From NCBI GenBank assembly GCA_022592445.1, contig JABYQR010000301.1, positions 1 to 55,273 on the forward strand: DNA of 55,273 nt, read 5' to 3'. This document shows positions 34,241-43,859 of the stretch, piece after piece. The stretch's first letter is position 1; each line of letters begins with the position of its first letter. The notes beneath the pieces are model-generated. The model saw nothing but the letters and a program-made list of their open reading frames with translations, was not told the origin of the DNA and did no database searches. The position numbers and the translations under genes were made by a program. The DNA comes from Cytidiella melzeri (taxonomy: Eukaryota; Basidiomycota; Agaricomycetes; Polyporales; Irpicaceae).

Positions 34241-34687
34241 TTAAGACTTGTTGTTTGCGAGTGTTGCGTCGTCGTCCCTGAGTGGAGTCAACGGTGAAGG
34301 AGGAGACTCCGGCGTGGTATCATTGTCTTCAACAAGGGCAGGCACTGTCCTTAGTTTGGTCAATGGGGCGTTGGTAGGAGTGGGAGCAGGTGGTCTTGGA
34401 GGTGGTGTGGGGGTAGGGGGAGTCATGCGACGTCGTTGACGAGGGTGTTCAACCTGCGGCTCATTCTCCGTTCTGGACCGAGCCAGAGGTGGACGTGGGA
34501 CTCGGTAGTAATGAGTATTAGCCCGGGTGTTGATAGATATTGCTTCGCGCCGTATGACAGTGGTGCGAAGACGAAGATCCCGATCCCTTCGAAGTTGCTC
34601 CAACCGTGCCAACCATTCCCACAAGATGAGATCAAAACAAGACCGCGGTACCCGTTGGTCCTGTGAGGCGACGAGCTGTTGAACCAT
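34241..34687 (-). CDS. Ty3-C accessory ORF d, 148 aa
   Basis: An intact frame with ATG at 34687 and TAA at 34241-34243. The stop lies within a few bases of the polypurine tract, so no spacer is left before the LTR. The N-terminal half is helical and basic (ARLEQLRRDRDLRLRTTV). The second half is proline-rich (MTPPTPTPPPRPPAPTP) with an acidic end (VEDNDTT, then LRDDDATL). No membrane segment or known domain is visible. It starts 14 nt after accessory ORF c. A nucleic-acid-binding or adaptor role would fit the composition but is inference. Confidence 0.55.
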   Translation of the reverse strand: MVQQLVASQDQRVPRSCFDLILWEWLARLEQLRRDRDLRLRTTVIRREAISINTRANTHYYRVPRPPLARSRTENEPQVEHPRQRRRMTPPTPTPPPRPPAPTPTNAPLTKLRTVPALVEDNDTTPESPPSPLTPLRDDDATLANNKS

Positions 34688-34701
34688 TTGTTCGGTAGCA
34701 G

Positions 34702-35349
34702 CTAACTCAAGAGGAAGGCGTGCTGTGGGGATGGTCCTTGCACGGAGAATTTCTCGATCTCGAACTGCCCGTAGCCATGGCCCTTCACAGTCCAGTTCAT
34801 CTGCTCGATTGCCAAAGACAGGGGGAAGTGTCGACGGAAGACCATGAGAAACGTCTGGGTGCTTCCCTGAATGGTAGCATTGGCCCAGTCAGGTCGATCT
34901 CCAGGCATAGTGGTATATTCAACAATAGGCGAGGGTGTAAACGTGCGAGCGTGGTTGATGGGGTCAGGAATGTCAAACCATTGGTCAATGAAACCATCAT
35001 GGTCGGGGTGCTCCCAAACGAGCCACAAATGCGCCATTTGGCAGAAGGCCCTGCAGCATCTGGGACTCCAATACGTACGGTTGCGTGTGAAATCCGCCGT
35101 GTTGATCTGGATGGTGTAGACCTCATCGTCTTCATACGCCTCCATGACGTGCCGAAATAACTCCATGATGACTGCCATAGATGAGAATAAAAGGTTAGGA
35201 AAGCGTGCAGCACCGCTAGGTGCAACATCGGCGATAGGAGAGTTGTTGAAAGTGGAAAGACGAGCATAATTGTAAAGGAAATGGATGAAGGCACTGCCGT
35301 GGCCGAAGGAGAAGTTAGGGTATGAAAGGAAAGGAGTTTGGAAAGACAT
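34702..35349 (-). CDS. Ty3-C accessory ORF c, 215 aa
   Basis: An intact frame with ATG at 35349, starting 13 nt after the stop of ORF b. The protein is rich in aromatic residues (FLSYPNFSFGHGSAF, YWSPRCCRAFCQMAHLWLVW) with a CC...C cluster, an acidic EAYEDDEVYTIQINTADF stretch and a TFLMVFRRHFPLSLAIEQM segment near the end. No signal peptide is obvious. I do not recognise the family. Its position after pol corresponds to the env slot of retroviruses, but nothing in the sequence proves an envelope role. Confidence 0.6.
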   Translation of the reverse strand: MSFQTPFLSYPNFSFGHGSAFIHFLYNYARLSTFNNSPIADVAPSGAARFPNLLFSSMAVIMELFRHVMEAYEDDEVYTIQINTADFTRNRTYWSPRCCRAFCQMAHLWLVWEHPDHDGFIDQWFDIPDPINHARTFTPSPIVEYTTMPGDRPDWANATIQGSTQTFLMVFRRHFPLSLAIEQMNWTVKGHGYGQFEIEKFSVQGPSPQHAFLLS

Positions 35350-35362
35350 AGAGAATGATAGA

Positions 35363-35728
35363 TCAATCAGATGGTATAGGAAGGGTGTAGTTTTTTGGCC
35401 AACGATTGACAGTTCGTTGGAAGTGGTACTCGATCAGGGCGTCCTGTTGGTGGGGATCGAGGGAGGCCCAGAACAAATTTATATGGTGCTGTTCGTGATC
35501 CCGATTGATCTGGTCCAACTGATCATGGTTTTCCACAAACAACATGATGGTGTCACGAGAAAACTCGATTGTGACTCGGGTATATTGGAAGGCCAAGACA
35601 GGGAGAGAAAAAACAACGGCAAAGGCGAAATAAATTGGTAGCTGGGCCGGAATGCCCTGCCAACCAGGGAAGAATGCAGGAACCAGGAAGGAGAACAGGG
35701 CAAAGAAAAAGGCAAGGTAAAAGAACAT
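35363..35728 (-). CDS. Ty3-C accessory ORF b, 121 aa membrane protein
   Basis: ATG at 35728 lies two bases after the stop of ORF a (TAA AC ATG) once Ty3-B is removed. Residues 2-21 (FFYLAFFFALFSFLVPAF) and about 29-50 (LPIYFAFAVVFSLPVLAF) are hydrophobic enough for two membrane spans. The tail is soluble and charged (VENHDQLDQINRDHEQHH, then DALIEYHFQRTVNRW). The frame is intact to TGA at 35363-35365. The function is unknown; together with ORF a it makes a small membrane module. Confidence 0.6.
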   Translation of the reverse strand: MFFYLAFFFALFSFLVPAFFPGWQGIPAQLPIYFAFAVVFSLPVLAFQYTRVTIEFSRDTIMLFVENHDQLDQINRDHEQHHINLFWASLDPHQQDALIEYHFQRTVNRWPKNYTLPIPSD

Positions 35729-36283
35729 GTTTAGTCCCAAGTGACATGGATAGTCCAACAGAGACCGGATTTTTCCAATAATGTCACAAGTTTACAGCCT
35801 TAGGCGCCTATCTAGAGCGCTTATTTTCCGGCTAGGAGCGTTACCAGACCTAACCCTAATGCGGGTCACATGACATCCTGCCTTATTTATCAATAGTCCA
35901 GACCCAAACCCTAGACTCAATCTGGAGCGGTTCCAGATCAACCTAGGCTATTGTTCTATTGTTCAACTTCCATTGATAGGGGTTCCCCAGGGATTCCCCA
36001 GGGATTCCCCAGTTCTCATTGTTCTATTGTCTTTCGACTATTGTCTTCTGTCTATTGTTAGGGATTCCCCAGGGATTCCCCCAGTTTCTATTGTTCTATT
36101 GTTCTTATTCTATTGTTCTATTGTTCTATTGTTCTAGCTCTATTGTTCTTTGTACCCTGGTCCTTGACAGTTACTCAGGTCCTTGACAGTTACCCTGGTT
36201 CCTTATTGTTCTATTGTTACTCCAGCCCCCCAGTTACTCCAGTCCCTAGTGTGGGAACTGGTGCACAGACCACCCAGACACAG

Positions 36284-36327
36284 TATATATAGTACCCCTT
36301 ACCCTCCCTGGTTCTGCATCTTGACCT
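36284..36327 (+). promoter_or_regulatory. Ty3-B core promoter and self-primer
   Basis: TATATATA at 36284 is followed 34 nt later by ATCTTGACCT (36318-36327), the exact reverse complement of the primer-binding site at 36554-36563. The RNA is therefore predicted to start at A36318. Confidence 0.75.
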
Positions 36328-36409
36328 CTTCGTCATTTGCACTGCCAGGTGAGTTACTCAATGTAACCTAGTATAAGCATGATATTAAATTCATCATTTG
36401 CACTGCCAG
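36328..36409 (+). other. Ty3-B LTR intron with duplicated leader
   Basis: A 61-nt GT-AG segment (36349-36409) starts GTGAGT and ends GCCAG. The 21 nt before the donor (CTTCGTC to TGCCAG, 36328-36348) recur as its last 21 nt, with two mismatches here and none in the 3' LTR (43456-43476 and 43517-43537). The first copy begins right after the self-primer. Confidence 0.7.
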
Positions 36410-36553
36410 TATCCGGCCTCTGAGCCTGCTTGCCTGCTTATCATCGACTTTGACCTTGTTGTCGTCGTTGGAGATCCACTTCCACCTCCCCTCCCCCTCT
36501 TCTCTGCCCTTGTTTAGGGTTTAGCAGTATAGCAGCAGTCGCTCCGCGACATT

Positions 36554-36563
36554 AGGTCAAGAT
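36554..36563 (+). promoter_or_regulatory. Ty3-B self-priming primer-binding site
   Basis: AGGTCAAGAT lies two bases (TT) after the 5' LTR and is fully complementary to the predicted RNA 5' end at 36318-36327. This is the Tf1/sushi self-priming arrangement instead of a tRNA primer. Confidence 0.8.
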
Positions 36564-36655
36564 ACCACACAGCTACCGGCACGACTGCCCTTAGCTTGGA
36601 TCAAGTCTTCCTGTCCCCCCAGTTTTAAAAAGTTTATTCCCCCCTACGTTTGAGA

Positions 36656-36724
36656 GTAAGCCATCGCCGTCCGTCTTGACGTGCTTGATCGCTGACTCGT
36701 TCACTTTCCGTGGTTGATTCTTAG
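36656..36724 (+). other. Ty3-B leader intron that would create the gag start codon
   Basis: GTAAGC (36656) to TTCTTAG (36724), 69 nt, with GCTGAC as branch-site candidate. Joining A36655 to T36725 gives ATG CCG AAA, the only candidate start of an otherwise ATG-less gag frame. Ty3-E has the same arrangement. Confidence 0.65.
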
Positions 36725-38990
36725 TGCCGAAAGAATCCCACTCCCATTTCACGGCTCGTCCAGATCCTTTGCACAAGGATCTGAACCAAGCGCGTCGAGA
36801 AGTCAAGATCCATCGCGCCTTGCCCCAGGCCGTGTTTGATCAACTCGACGCAGAGCACGCACGTGGCAAGAGCCACAAGTACACAGAGAAGGAGCTCAAG
36901 GCTATTGCCTCCTACGTCGGTCGCCGTAAACCCAAGGGTTCTGCCCTCACACACAGATTCCCCACTGCAGAGGAGTTTGAGAAACTCCGTGCTGAGTCCA
37001 AAGAGTTCGCTGCCCGTACCGCACGCGAACGAGCTGAGGCCTTAGCAAGTCTTCCTAAGAAGCCTTCGTTAGCAGAACGCTTCCCAGCCCGGCCAGCCAC
37101 CAACCCTGGTGCAGCCCTCATAGCCGCAAAGCCGACTCTCATCGACTTCCAAAAGCACACCCTTGAAGACCTTCAAGGAATCTTCACTCCAAAGCTCACC
37201 GCCACCCTCCAACGCCTGTCGATTCTACCCACCATCAACAAGTACCAACAGCTTCACGAAAGCACGAGGCGTAACTTTGAGAAAGAGAAACAGAAGTTAG
37301 AAAAGCTTCTGGAGGAGCTACCAACCCGAGCCACTGTCATCACTCAGCGTGAGTGGCAGCTGCTGGATTGGGGTTTAAAGGCAATAGGAGGAATCAGTTT
37401 CAAGGGTCTAAGAAGGAATTACGAACAAGTGTTCAAAGCTTTAGACAGAGTTTGGTCGGACGAGTACTTCGTATCGTTCTAGAAATACAGTGTGGCTTCT
37501 CAAAGTCCCAGAAGTAGTGTTTGGTCTAGCGATCATCTCCCCTGTGAGAACTACCCACACGCTTTCAATCACCGGACCATCAGAGACGAGTCTTACAACC
37601 CAGAAGAAGGACACAAAGCCTGTGAAACTCAGCCCTGTCCAAACCGATACAACAGTATTGCATATCCCGGTTGGTACGCAAACCAGTATCGACCCATTCA
37701 TCATTGGCAAGAAGCTCGTATCCTTGAATCCCTCCCACCCTTGCCTGAAGAAGACTTCGATCGAACCTTCACGCAGGAGCAATACCAGATGGATTCCACC
37801 AACGTGTCTCAGCATGCTTCTAGGGCAGCAACCCCAGCCCCCGCACAAGAACCGTCTCCGCCCCCCACAGCGGAACAACTTCTGCATGCGCTACTCCTCG
37901 GTCAGCAACAGCTGACACAAGCCATCACAGCACTGGTTCAGAGCCAGCAACAACCAGTCAACAACAGGTCACGGGAAAGGGTTGTAGAAAAACCCGCTAG
38001 TTTTAAGGGCAATGCTAGTAGTGACGCGCGTCGCTTTCTGGCCGCCTTCTCAATGTACGCACAGTTTAATGAGAAACTGTCGCCATACAATGCCCAAGGG
38101 GGTCAGACCCGATTAGACCACCTCTGGATTTGTCGGCTCTGTCATTTATGACAGAAGATGCGGCAGTTTGGGCTACACCTCACATGGACTTGATTGCCAG
38201 TCATCAAATGGCATTCAATGGTGACTGGGACGACTTCAGAACGGCGTTCAAAGCACGATTTGAACCGGTTGATGAAATGGTGGATGCCAAGGCCAAGCTA
38301 AGGGAGCTGTGGCAAGTCAAAAAGACGGTTCCCGAGTACACGGCCCGATTCCGGGAGATCATGGATAGGACAGGCTACTCAACACAGGACCTCAGGGATC
38401 GGTATTATGAACATCTGAGCACCACAATTAAGGATGAACTAGTCCACACCGCACGGTCCCATGTCACCCTTGTCAATCTCATCAATGTGGCCACCGACAT
38501 TGACAATCGTCTTCGGGTTCGAGCTCAAGAAAAAGCTCGTGAGCAAGGTCGAACAGTCCCCAACGTGTTCAAATCTACCCCGGTCTCCACCTCGTCCCCG
38601 GCTCCTTTTGTTCAACCGTCTCGCGATTCCAATGCTATGGAAATTGATGCCACTAAAGTCGGTCCCAATGGGAAAACACGTGCTGATTTCATGGAAGCAA
38701 TGAATGGAAGATGCTACGGATGTGGATCTAAGGAGCACCAGAAGAAAGACGGCAAACATGATGAGAATTGTGTGGACACTGTGGAGGCAACCATCAGATG
38801 CAAGTGTGCCAAAGCCGGTTCCTTGGGTACCCACCTAGGCAACAGAAGGTGGCTGCCAACACTCTCTTCGATCCGTCCACTTCGGCCCCCTCGTCGTCCT
38901 CGTCTGCGAGGCCCTTACCTACCCCGCCCACCACAACCGTTGCCAGCTCTTGTCTTCAACTCCGTTTGACTACGATGCCATCATGAAGCA
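36725..38990 (+). pseudogene. gag: Ty3-B gag (frameshifted)
   Basis: Gag would package the element RNA. The frame from 36725 encodes about 252 residues with no internal Met (VKIHRALPQAVFDQLDAEH, KYTEKELKAIASYVGRR, then a coiled-coil-like EKEKQKLEKLLEEL). It ends at 37480-37482. The next frame (37492-38151) holds a Gln/Pro-rich linker (GQQQLTQAITALVQSQQQ) and the start of the retrotransposon capsid. After a -1 shift, 38130-38969 continues the capsid (DWDDFRTAFKARFEPVDE, AKAKLRELWQVKKTVPEY). A first zinc knuckle reads CYGCGSKEHQKKDGKHDENC and a second in a further -1 frame CGHCGGNHQMQVC (38771). Confidence 0.85.
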
Positions 38991-39104
38991 GATGTCATCG
39001 CTCACGGATCAAGTCAAGCAGCTGGGAAATCAAAGGGATTTTTAGAAAGGACTCCAGGTGAAACCGCACCCTCGAGTCCCTCTAGAAAGACCTACATAGA
39101 AGAA

Positions 39105-40790
39105 GTGGAGGACGTTGATGACTCCCCCATGGACACAGTTTTTAGCACGCCTGTAGTAATTACCCGCCCCGCTCAGCAACCTGATTCGCCGCCTTCAGCT
39201 TTATTTAACGACATGTATAACTACTACGAAACCTTGTCGTCTTGCATAGTGCCTGAAATAGATCCGCTTAGCATGCATTTCCGAGTTCCAATTACGCTCA
39301 AAGGAGTGTTCAGAGAAAAGGGCATCAAAGCTATGATTGACTCAGGAGCCACCGCATTGTTCCTAAGTCAAGACTTTGTCAACCGGCACCGAGTACGTAC
39401 GGTCCCCTTAGAAAGACAGATCCCACTCCACAACATCGATGGGACTCTAAATCAAGGAGGACGTATCACACACAGAGCAGAGCTCGAACTACAAGTTGGG
39501 GCTATCAAAGAAAACGCAACATTTTTGGTCACAGACATCGGACCAGAAGATTGCATTCTAGGCCTACCCTGGCTTCGCAAAGCAAACCCCAAGATCAATT
39601 GGGCTACCGGAGAAATGGAACTGGAAGCCGAAGAAGACTTCGAACCCTTCCAGTCTATCACAGCCAATCGGAAGCAGAGACGAGCCTGGCTCAGAGCCGG
39701 TATCATTCAGGACACCAAAGAAGAGCTTTGGTCCTGTGCTAGCTATACGTACTCTACAGACATTGCGGCTAAGGCCCATCAATCCAAAGAGCAACAGACG
39801 TTCGAACAGATGGTTCCAGAAGAATACCGCAGGCACCAGAAAGTCTTTTCCGAAGAAGCATCACAGCGCCTCCCAGAGCACCAACCCTGGGATCACACGA
39901 TTGATCTAACAGAGAACCCGAAGATGTTCAGATCCAAGGTCTACCCCATGTCTCCGAATGAACAAGCGGAGTTAGACAAGTTTATTGAGGAAAACCTAGC
40001 GAAAGGATATATTGTCCCATCCAAGTCGCCCATGGCCTCACCGGTATTCTTCGTCAAGAAGAAGGATGGCAAGCTTCGGCTTGTTCAGGATTATCGACGG
40101 TTGAATGACATCACGATCAAAAACCGCTACCCACTCCCCTTGGTATCAGACATTACCAATCGACTTCGTCAAGCCAAAATCTTCACTAAGTTTGACGTAC
40201 GATGGGGTTACCATAACATTCGGATCAAAGAAAATGACGAATGGAAGGGTGCATTTGTGACAAACCGAGGGCTGTTCGAGCCTAAGGTGATGTTGTTTGG
40301 CATGACCAATTCTCCAGCCACGTTTCAAGCAATGATGAACTCCATCTTTGCTGATCTCATTGCGGAAGGAAAGGTCTCAGTGTACCTGGATGACATCCTC
40401 ATCTTCAGCTCAGACATCACGGAACATCGTAAACTTGTCCATGAAGTACTAGCAAGACTTGAAGCCAATGACCTGTACCTTCGCCCCGAGAAATGCGAAT
40501 TTGAACAGTCACAAGTCGAGTACTTAGGTCTAATCATCGGTAACGGAAAGATCCGTATGGACTCGGGTAAAATAGAAGCTATCACCAACTGGCCGGTACC
40601 ACAGAACCTCCGTGATGTACGCGGTTTCATTGGATTTGCCAACTTCTACCGACGTTTCATCAAGGACTTTGCACGGCATACTCGTCCCCTACATGATCTC
40701 ACCAAGAAAGACCAACCTTGGAAGTGGGGAGAAGCACACAGAACGCCTTTCAGATGCTCAAAGATGCGTTCACTCAGGAACCTATTCTAG
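39105..40790 (+). pseudogene. pol: Ty3-B protease and reverse transcriptase
   Basis: This 561-codon open frame carries the aspartic protease (KAMIDSGATALFLSQDF, Asp near 39341) with GLPWLRKANPKINW downstream. Reverse transcriptase follows: KSPMASPVFFVKKKDGKLR, VQDYRRLNDITIKNRYPL, FTKFDVRWGYHNIRI, LFGMTNSPATFQAMMN and the catalytic VYLDDILIFS box (about 40381). All catalytic residues are present. The start codon shown is arbitrary because the polyprotein is normally read through from gag. The frame is lost by a 1-nt change at the GGGG run near 40725, inside the RT/RNase H connection. Confidence 0.93.
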
Positions 40791-42187
40791 TCACATGGGA
40801 ACCTGATCGTCCCACACGTATTGAAGTTGATGCGTCTGGCTTTGCAACTGGAGGAGTTCTATTGCAGAAACTAGAGGATGGACAATGGCACCCTGTAGCG
40901 TTTCGGTCTCAGTCTATGGCCGAAGCCGAACGGAACTACGAGATCTATGATCGAGAAATGCTCGCTATCATCAGAGCTCTTGAAGATTGGCGTCACTATC
41001 TAGAAGGATTACCCGCGCCCTTCGAGATCATCACAGATCATCAGAATCTGCAGTACTGGCGTACCGCTCAGGACCTGTCTAGACGACAAGCTCGGTGGTC
41101 CTTATACCTTAGCCGGTTTGATTTCGTGTTGACCCACAAACCCGGAAAGACCCTTACTCAAGGTGACCCGCTGTCCAGAGTTAGAACCTTGGAAGTGCTA
41201 GATGCATCAGACAACAAAGAACAAGTTGTGCTGAAACCCGAATACTTCCAAACCATAGCTGCCTCAAGTACTCTAGAAACAGACCCATTGGAAGCTCGAA
41301 TCAGAGACATCAGCCTTCGAGAAGCAGAGGTGGTTCAGGGATTAGCCAAGCTAAAGAAGGACGGACCCCGGAAGTTGACAGATGGTGGACTAGAGTGGGA
41401 AGAAGACAGCGGACTGGTGTACTACAAAGGAAAGCTGTACATTCCTAAAGATCGAGAAGTCCGAAAGGAGATTGTACGTCGATGCCACGATGCACTACCA
41501 GCAGGACATCCTGGCAAACACGCAACCCTGGAACTAGTAACACGGCACTATTGGTGGCCTCGTATGGCATCATTTGTAGAACAATACGTCCTCGGATGTG
41601 ACAAATGTCAGCGAACCAAATCAGCACAGCACCCGGTTGCCCCAATACAGCCTATCGAAGTACCAGACGGACCTTGGCAGGTGGTTGGTGTAGACTTAGT
41701 CGGACCACTCCCACGCAGTAAAGGTTTTGACATGATTGCCGTGTACACAGACTTGTACAGCAAGCAAACACATGTAATTCCAACTCAGTCTACTGTCACA
41801 GCAGACGGTATAGCCGACCTTCACATCAGAGAGGTGTTCAGGCTCCACGGCATTCCCCGACAGTTTATATCCGATAGAGGACCCCAGTTTGCAGCTCGTG
41901 TCATGCAAGCGTTGTACAAACGGCTAGGCATCACTGGCGCCATGACTACCGCCTACCACCCTCAGGCCAATGGTCAAACGGAAAGAACAAATCAAGAGGT
42001 AGAAAAGATTCTACGACTCTTTGTTGACCAACGACAAGATGATTGGGCAGAATACATCCCAGTGGCTGAATTCGCCATCAACTCCCGGGTCAACTCATCT
42101 ACTCAGCATTCTCCGTTTGAAGTCATGTACGGGTATCTACCGGACTTTACCATTCCATTGGTCGTCAAAGTCGTATGCCAAATCTAG
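40718..42187 (+). pseudogene. pol: Ty3-B RNase H and integrase
   Basis: RNase H: IEVDASGFATGGVLLQK (Asp), YEIYDREMLAIIRALEDW (Glu), FEIITDHQNLQYW (Asp). Integrase: zinc finger HDALPAGHPGKHATLELV with YVLGCDKCQRTK, then core residues VGVDLVGPLPRSKGFD, FISDRGPQFAAR and ANGQTERTNQEVEKI, giving an intact DDE triad. The frame is open for 489 codons, then shifts by -1 near 42160-42180 into LDARLEKLRQVRAEAEAAS and again near 42310. Confidence 0.93.
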
Positions 42188-42857
42188 ACGCACGCCTAGA
42201 AAAGCTCAGACAGGTTCGGGCAGAAGCCGAAGCTGCCTCGCGTCTATCTAAGGAAAAGATGGCCGAAGCTTCCGGATACACCCGCAGAGCTACTCCAGTC
42301 TTCAAGAAGGGGACCTTGTGTGGTTGTCTTCCAAGAACGTCAAAGTACATCAGCAGTCTGACAAGCTAGGGCCTAGACAGCTTGGTCCCTTCACAGTTCT
42401 TCAGAAGACCGGTGAACATACATATCGGATCAAACTCAAATCCGGATATCGTATTCACGACAACATCAACGTCGAACGGCTATCTCCGTATCGAGGAAAC
42501 GAAGTAAACGGCCTCATACCAGAACCACCAGCACCGATCATAGTAGATGATCAACAAGTCTATGAAGTTGAGAAGATCCTAGACAGTCGGATCTATCGGA
42601 AGCAAATGCAGTACCTAGTCAAATGGAAAGGCTATGGAGAAGGCGATGTAACGTGGGAACCTGCAGTAAATCTGACCAATGCGAAAGAGAGCATTGCAGA
42701 GTTCCACGCCAGACATACCAACGCACCTCAGAAATTGCCCAAAGCACTCTTCGACTCCATTCCTTGGAAACCGTTGGAGAACATCACAGAAGCTATTGCA
42801 TCTGACCTCGAGTGGGCAGATGGTAGAGTCCCTGGTCTTAGTTCATCGAGGCGATGA
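42175..42857 (+). pseudogene. Ty3-B integrase C-terminus and chromodomain
   Basis: The GPY/F-like module reads DKLGPRQLGPFTVLQKTGE and IHDNINVERLSPYRG. The chromodomain reads YEVEKILDSRIYRKQMQYL, then VKWKGYGEGDVTWEPAVNL and KESIAEFHARH. Aromatic cage positions (Y, W, W) are in place. The frame from 42318 is open to 42857, 18 bp before the 3' LTR. Confidence 0.9.
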
Positions 42858-42875
42858 ATTTTAGGAGGGGGGTAA

Positions 42876-43679
42876 TGACATGGATAGTCCAACAGAGACC
42901 GGATTTTTCCAACAATGTCACAAGTTTACAGCCTTAGGCGCCTATCTAGAGCGCTTATTTTCCGGCTAGGAGCGTTACCGGACCTAACCCTAACCCGGGT
43001 CACGTGACATCCTGCCTTATTTATCAATAGTCCAGACCCAAACCCTAGACTCAATCTGGAGCGGTTCCAGATCAACCTAGGCTATTGTTCTATTGTTCAA
43101 CTTCCATTGATAGGGTTCCCAGGGATTCCCCAGGATTCCCAGTTCATTGTTCTATTGTCTTTCGACTATTGTCTTCTGTCTATTGTTAGGGATTCCCCAG
43201 GGATTCCCCCAGTTTCTATTGTTCTATTGTTTTTATCCTATTGTTCTATTGTTCTATTGTTCTAGCTCTATTGTTCTACGTACCCTGGTCCTTGACAGTT
43301 ACTCAGGTCCTTGACAGTTACCCTGGTTCCTTATTGTTCTATTGTTACTCCAGTCCCAAAGTTACTCCAGTCCCTAGTGTGGGAACTGGTGCACAGACCA
43401 CCCAGACACAGTATATATAGTACCCCTTACCCTCCCTGGTTCTGCATCTTGACCTCTTCGTCATTTGCACTGCCAGGTGAGTTACTCAATGTAACCTAGT
43501 ATAAGCATGATATTAACTTCGTCATTTGCACTGCCAGTATCCGGCCTCTGAGCCTGCTTGCCTGCTTATCATCGACTTTGACCTTGTTGTCGTCGTTGGA
43601 GATCCACTTCCACTTCCCCTCCCCCTCTTCTCTGCCCTTGTTTAGGGTTTAGCAGTATAGCAGCAGTCGCTCCGCGACA
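42876..43679 (+). repeat. Ty3-B 3' LTR
   Basis: 804 bp, preceded by GGAGGGGGGTAA (42864-42875) and followed by CCAAG. The TATA box, self-primer copy (43446-43455) and LTR intron (43477-43537) are conserved. Here the two leader copies flanking the intron are 21/21 identical. Confidence 0.95.
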
Positions 43680-43859
43680 CCAAGTCGGAATGTGGGAGCC
43701 GGCGTTGGAACGATCTTTGATGTAGTGAGAACTGTGTTCGAGTGTTCTCTGTTGGTCGGGGAGAACGACAGTGACGTGGTAGTAGATGATGAGGATGGAG
43801 AATACGAGGGCAGCAGATGCAGCGATAGCAAGGGCAGTAATGTCAGCGGCTGTGCTCAT
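43680..43859 (-). CDS. Ty3-C accessory ORF a, 61 aa membrane peptide (interrupted near its end by Ty3-B)
   Basis: ATG at 43859-43857 overlaps the TGA stop of the pol frame (43858-43856) in an ATGA arrangement. The peptide has one membrane segment (residues 7-34, IAASAALVFSILIIYYH), then a polar tail with SHYIKDRSN. Ty3-B inserted after codon 58. Across the empty site the frame would end three codons later at the TAA at 35731-35733, giving 61 residues, two bases before ORF b. ATGA overlaps favour termination-reinitiation coupling. Confidence 0.6.

Larger units (their letters stand above)
35742..36551 (+). repeat. Ty3-B 5' LTR
   Basis: 810 bp. U3 contains an 11-bp motif repeat (CAGGGATTCCC) and many TTCTATTG units (35950-36150). 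A TATA box (TATATATA, 36284-36291), the RNA start and the LTR intron follow. Confidence 0.95.
35742..43679 (+). mobile_element. Ty3-B: full-length Ty3/gypsy chromovirus inside Ty3-C
   Basis: Both LTRs (35742-36551, 42876-43679) run TGACATGG to GCGACA and are flanked by the 5-bp duplication CCAAG (35737-35741 and 43680-43684). The internal part holds a self-priming site, a leader with two introns, gag, protease, RT, RNase H, integrase and chromodomain, then GGAGGGGGGTAA before the 3' LTR. Total length is 7938 bp. The two LTRs differ at about 15-20 sites by eye. The coding region needs several -1 shifts to read through. It inserted at the last codons of Ty3-C accessory ORF a. Confidence 0.96.

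Noticed and set aside
34720..35160. Plus-strand 146-codon frame over Ty3-C accessory ORF c
   Set aside because: Antisense to a longer ATG-started frame that fits the spacing of the accessory cluster; element strand is minus.
36552..36600. tRNA-type primer-binding site in Ty3-B
   Set aside because: The sequence after the LTR does not resemble a usual tRNA 3' end and is fully explained by self-priming.
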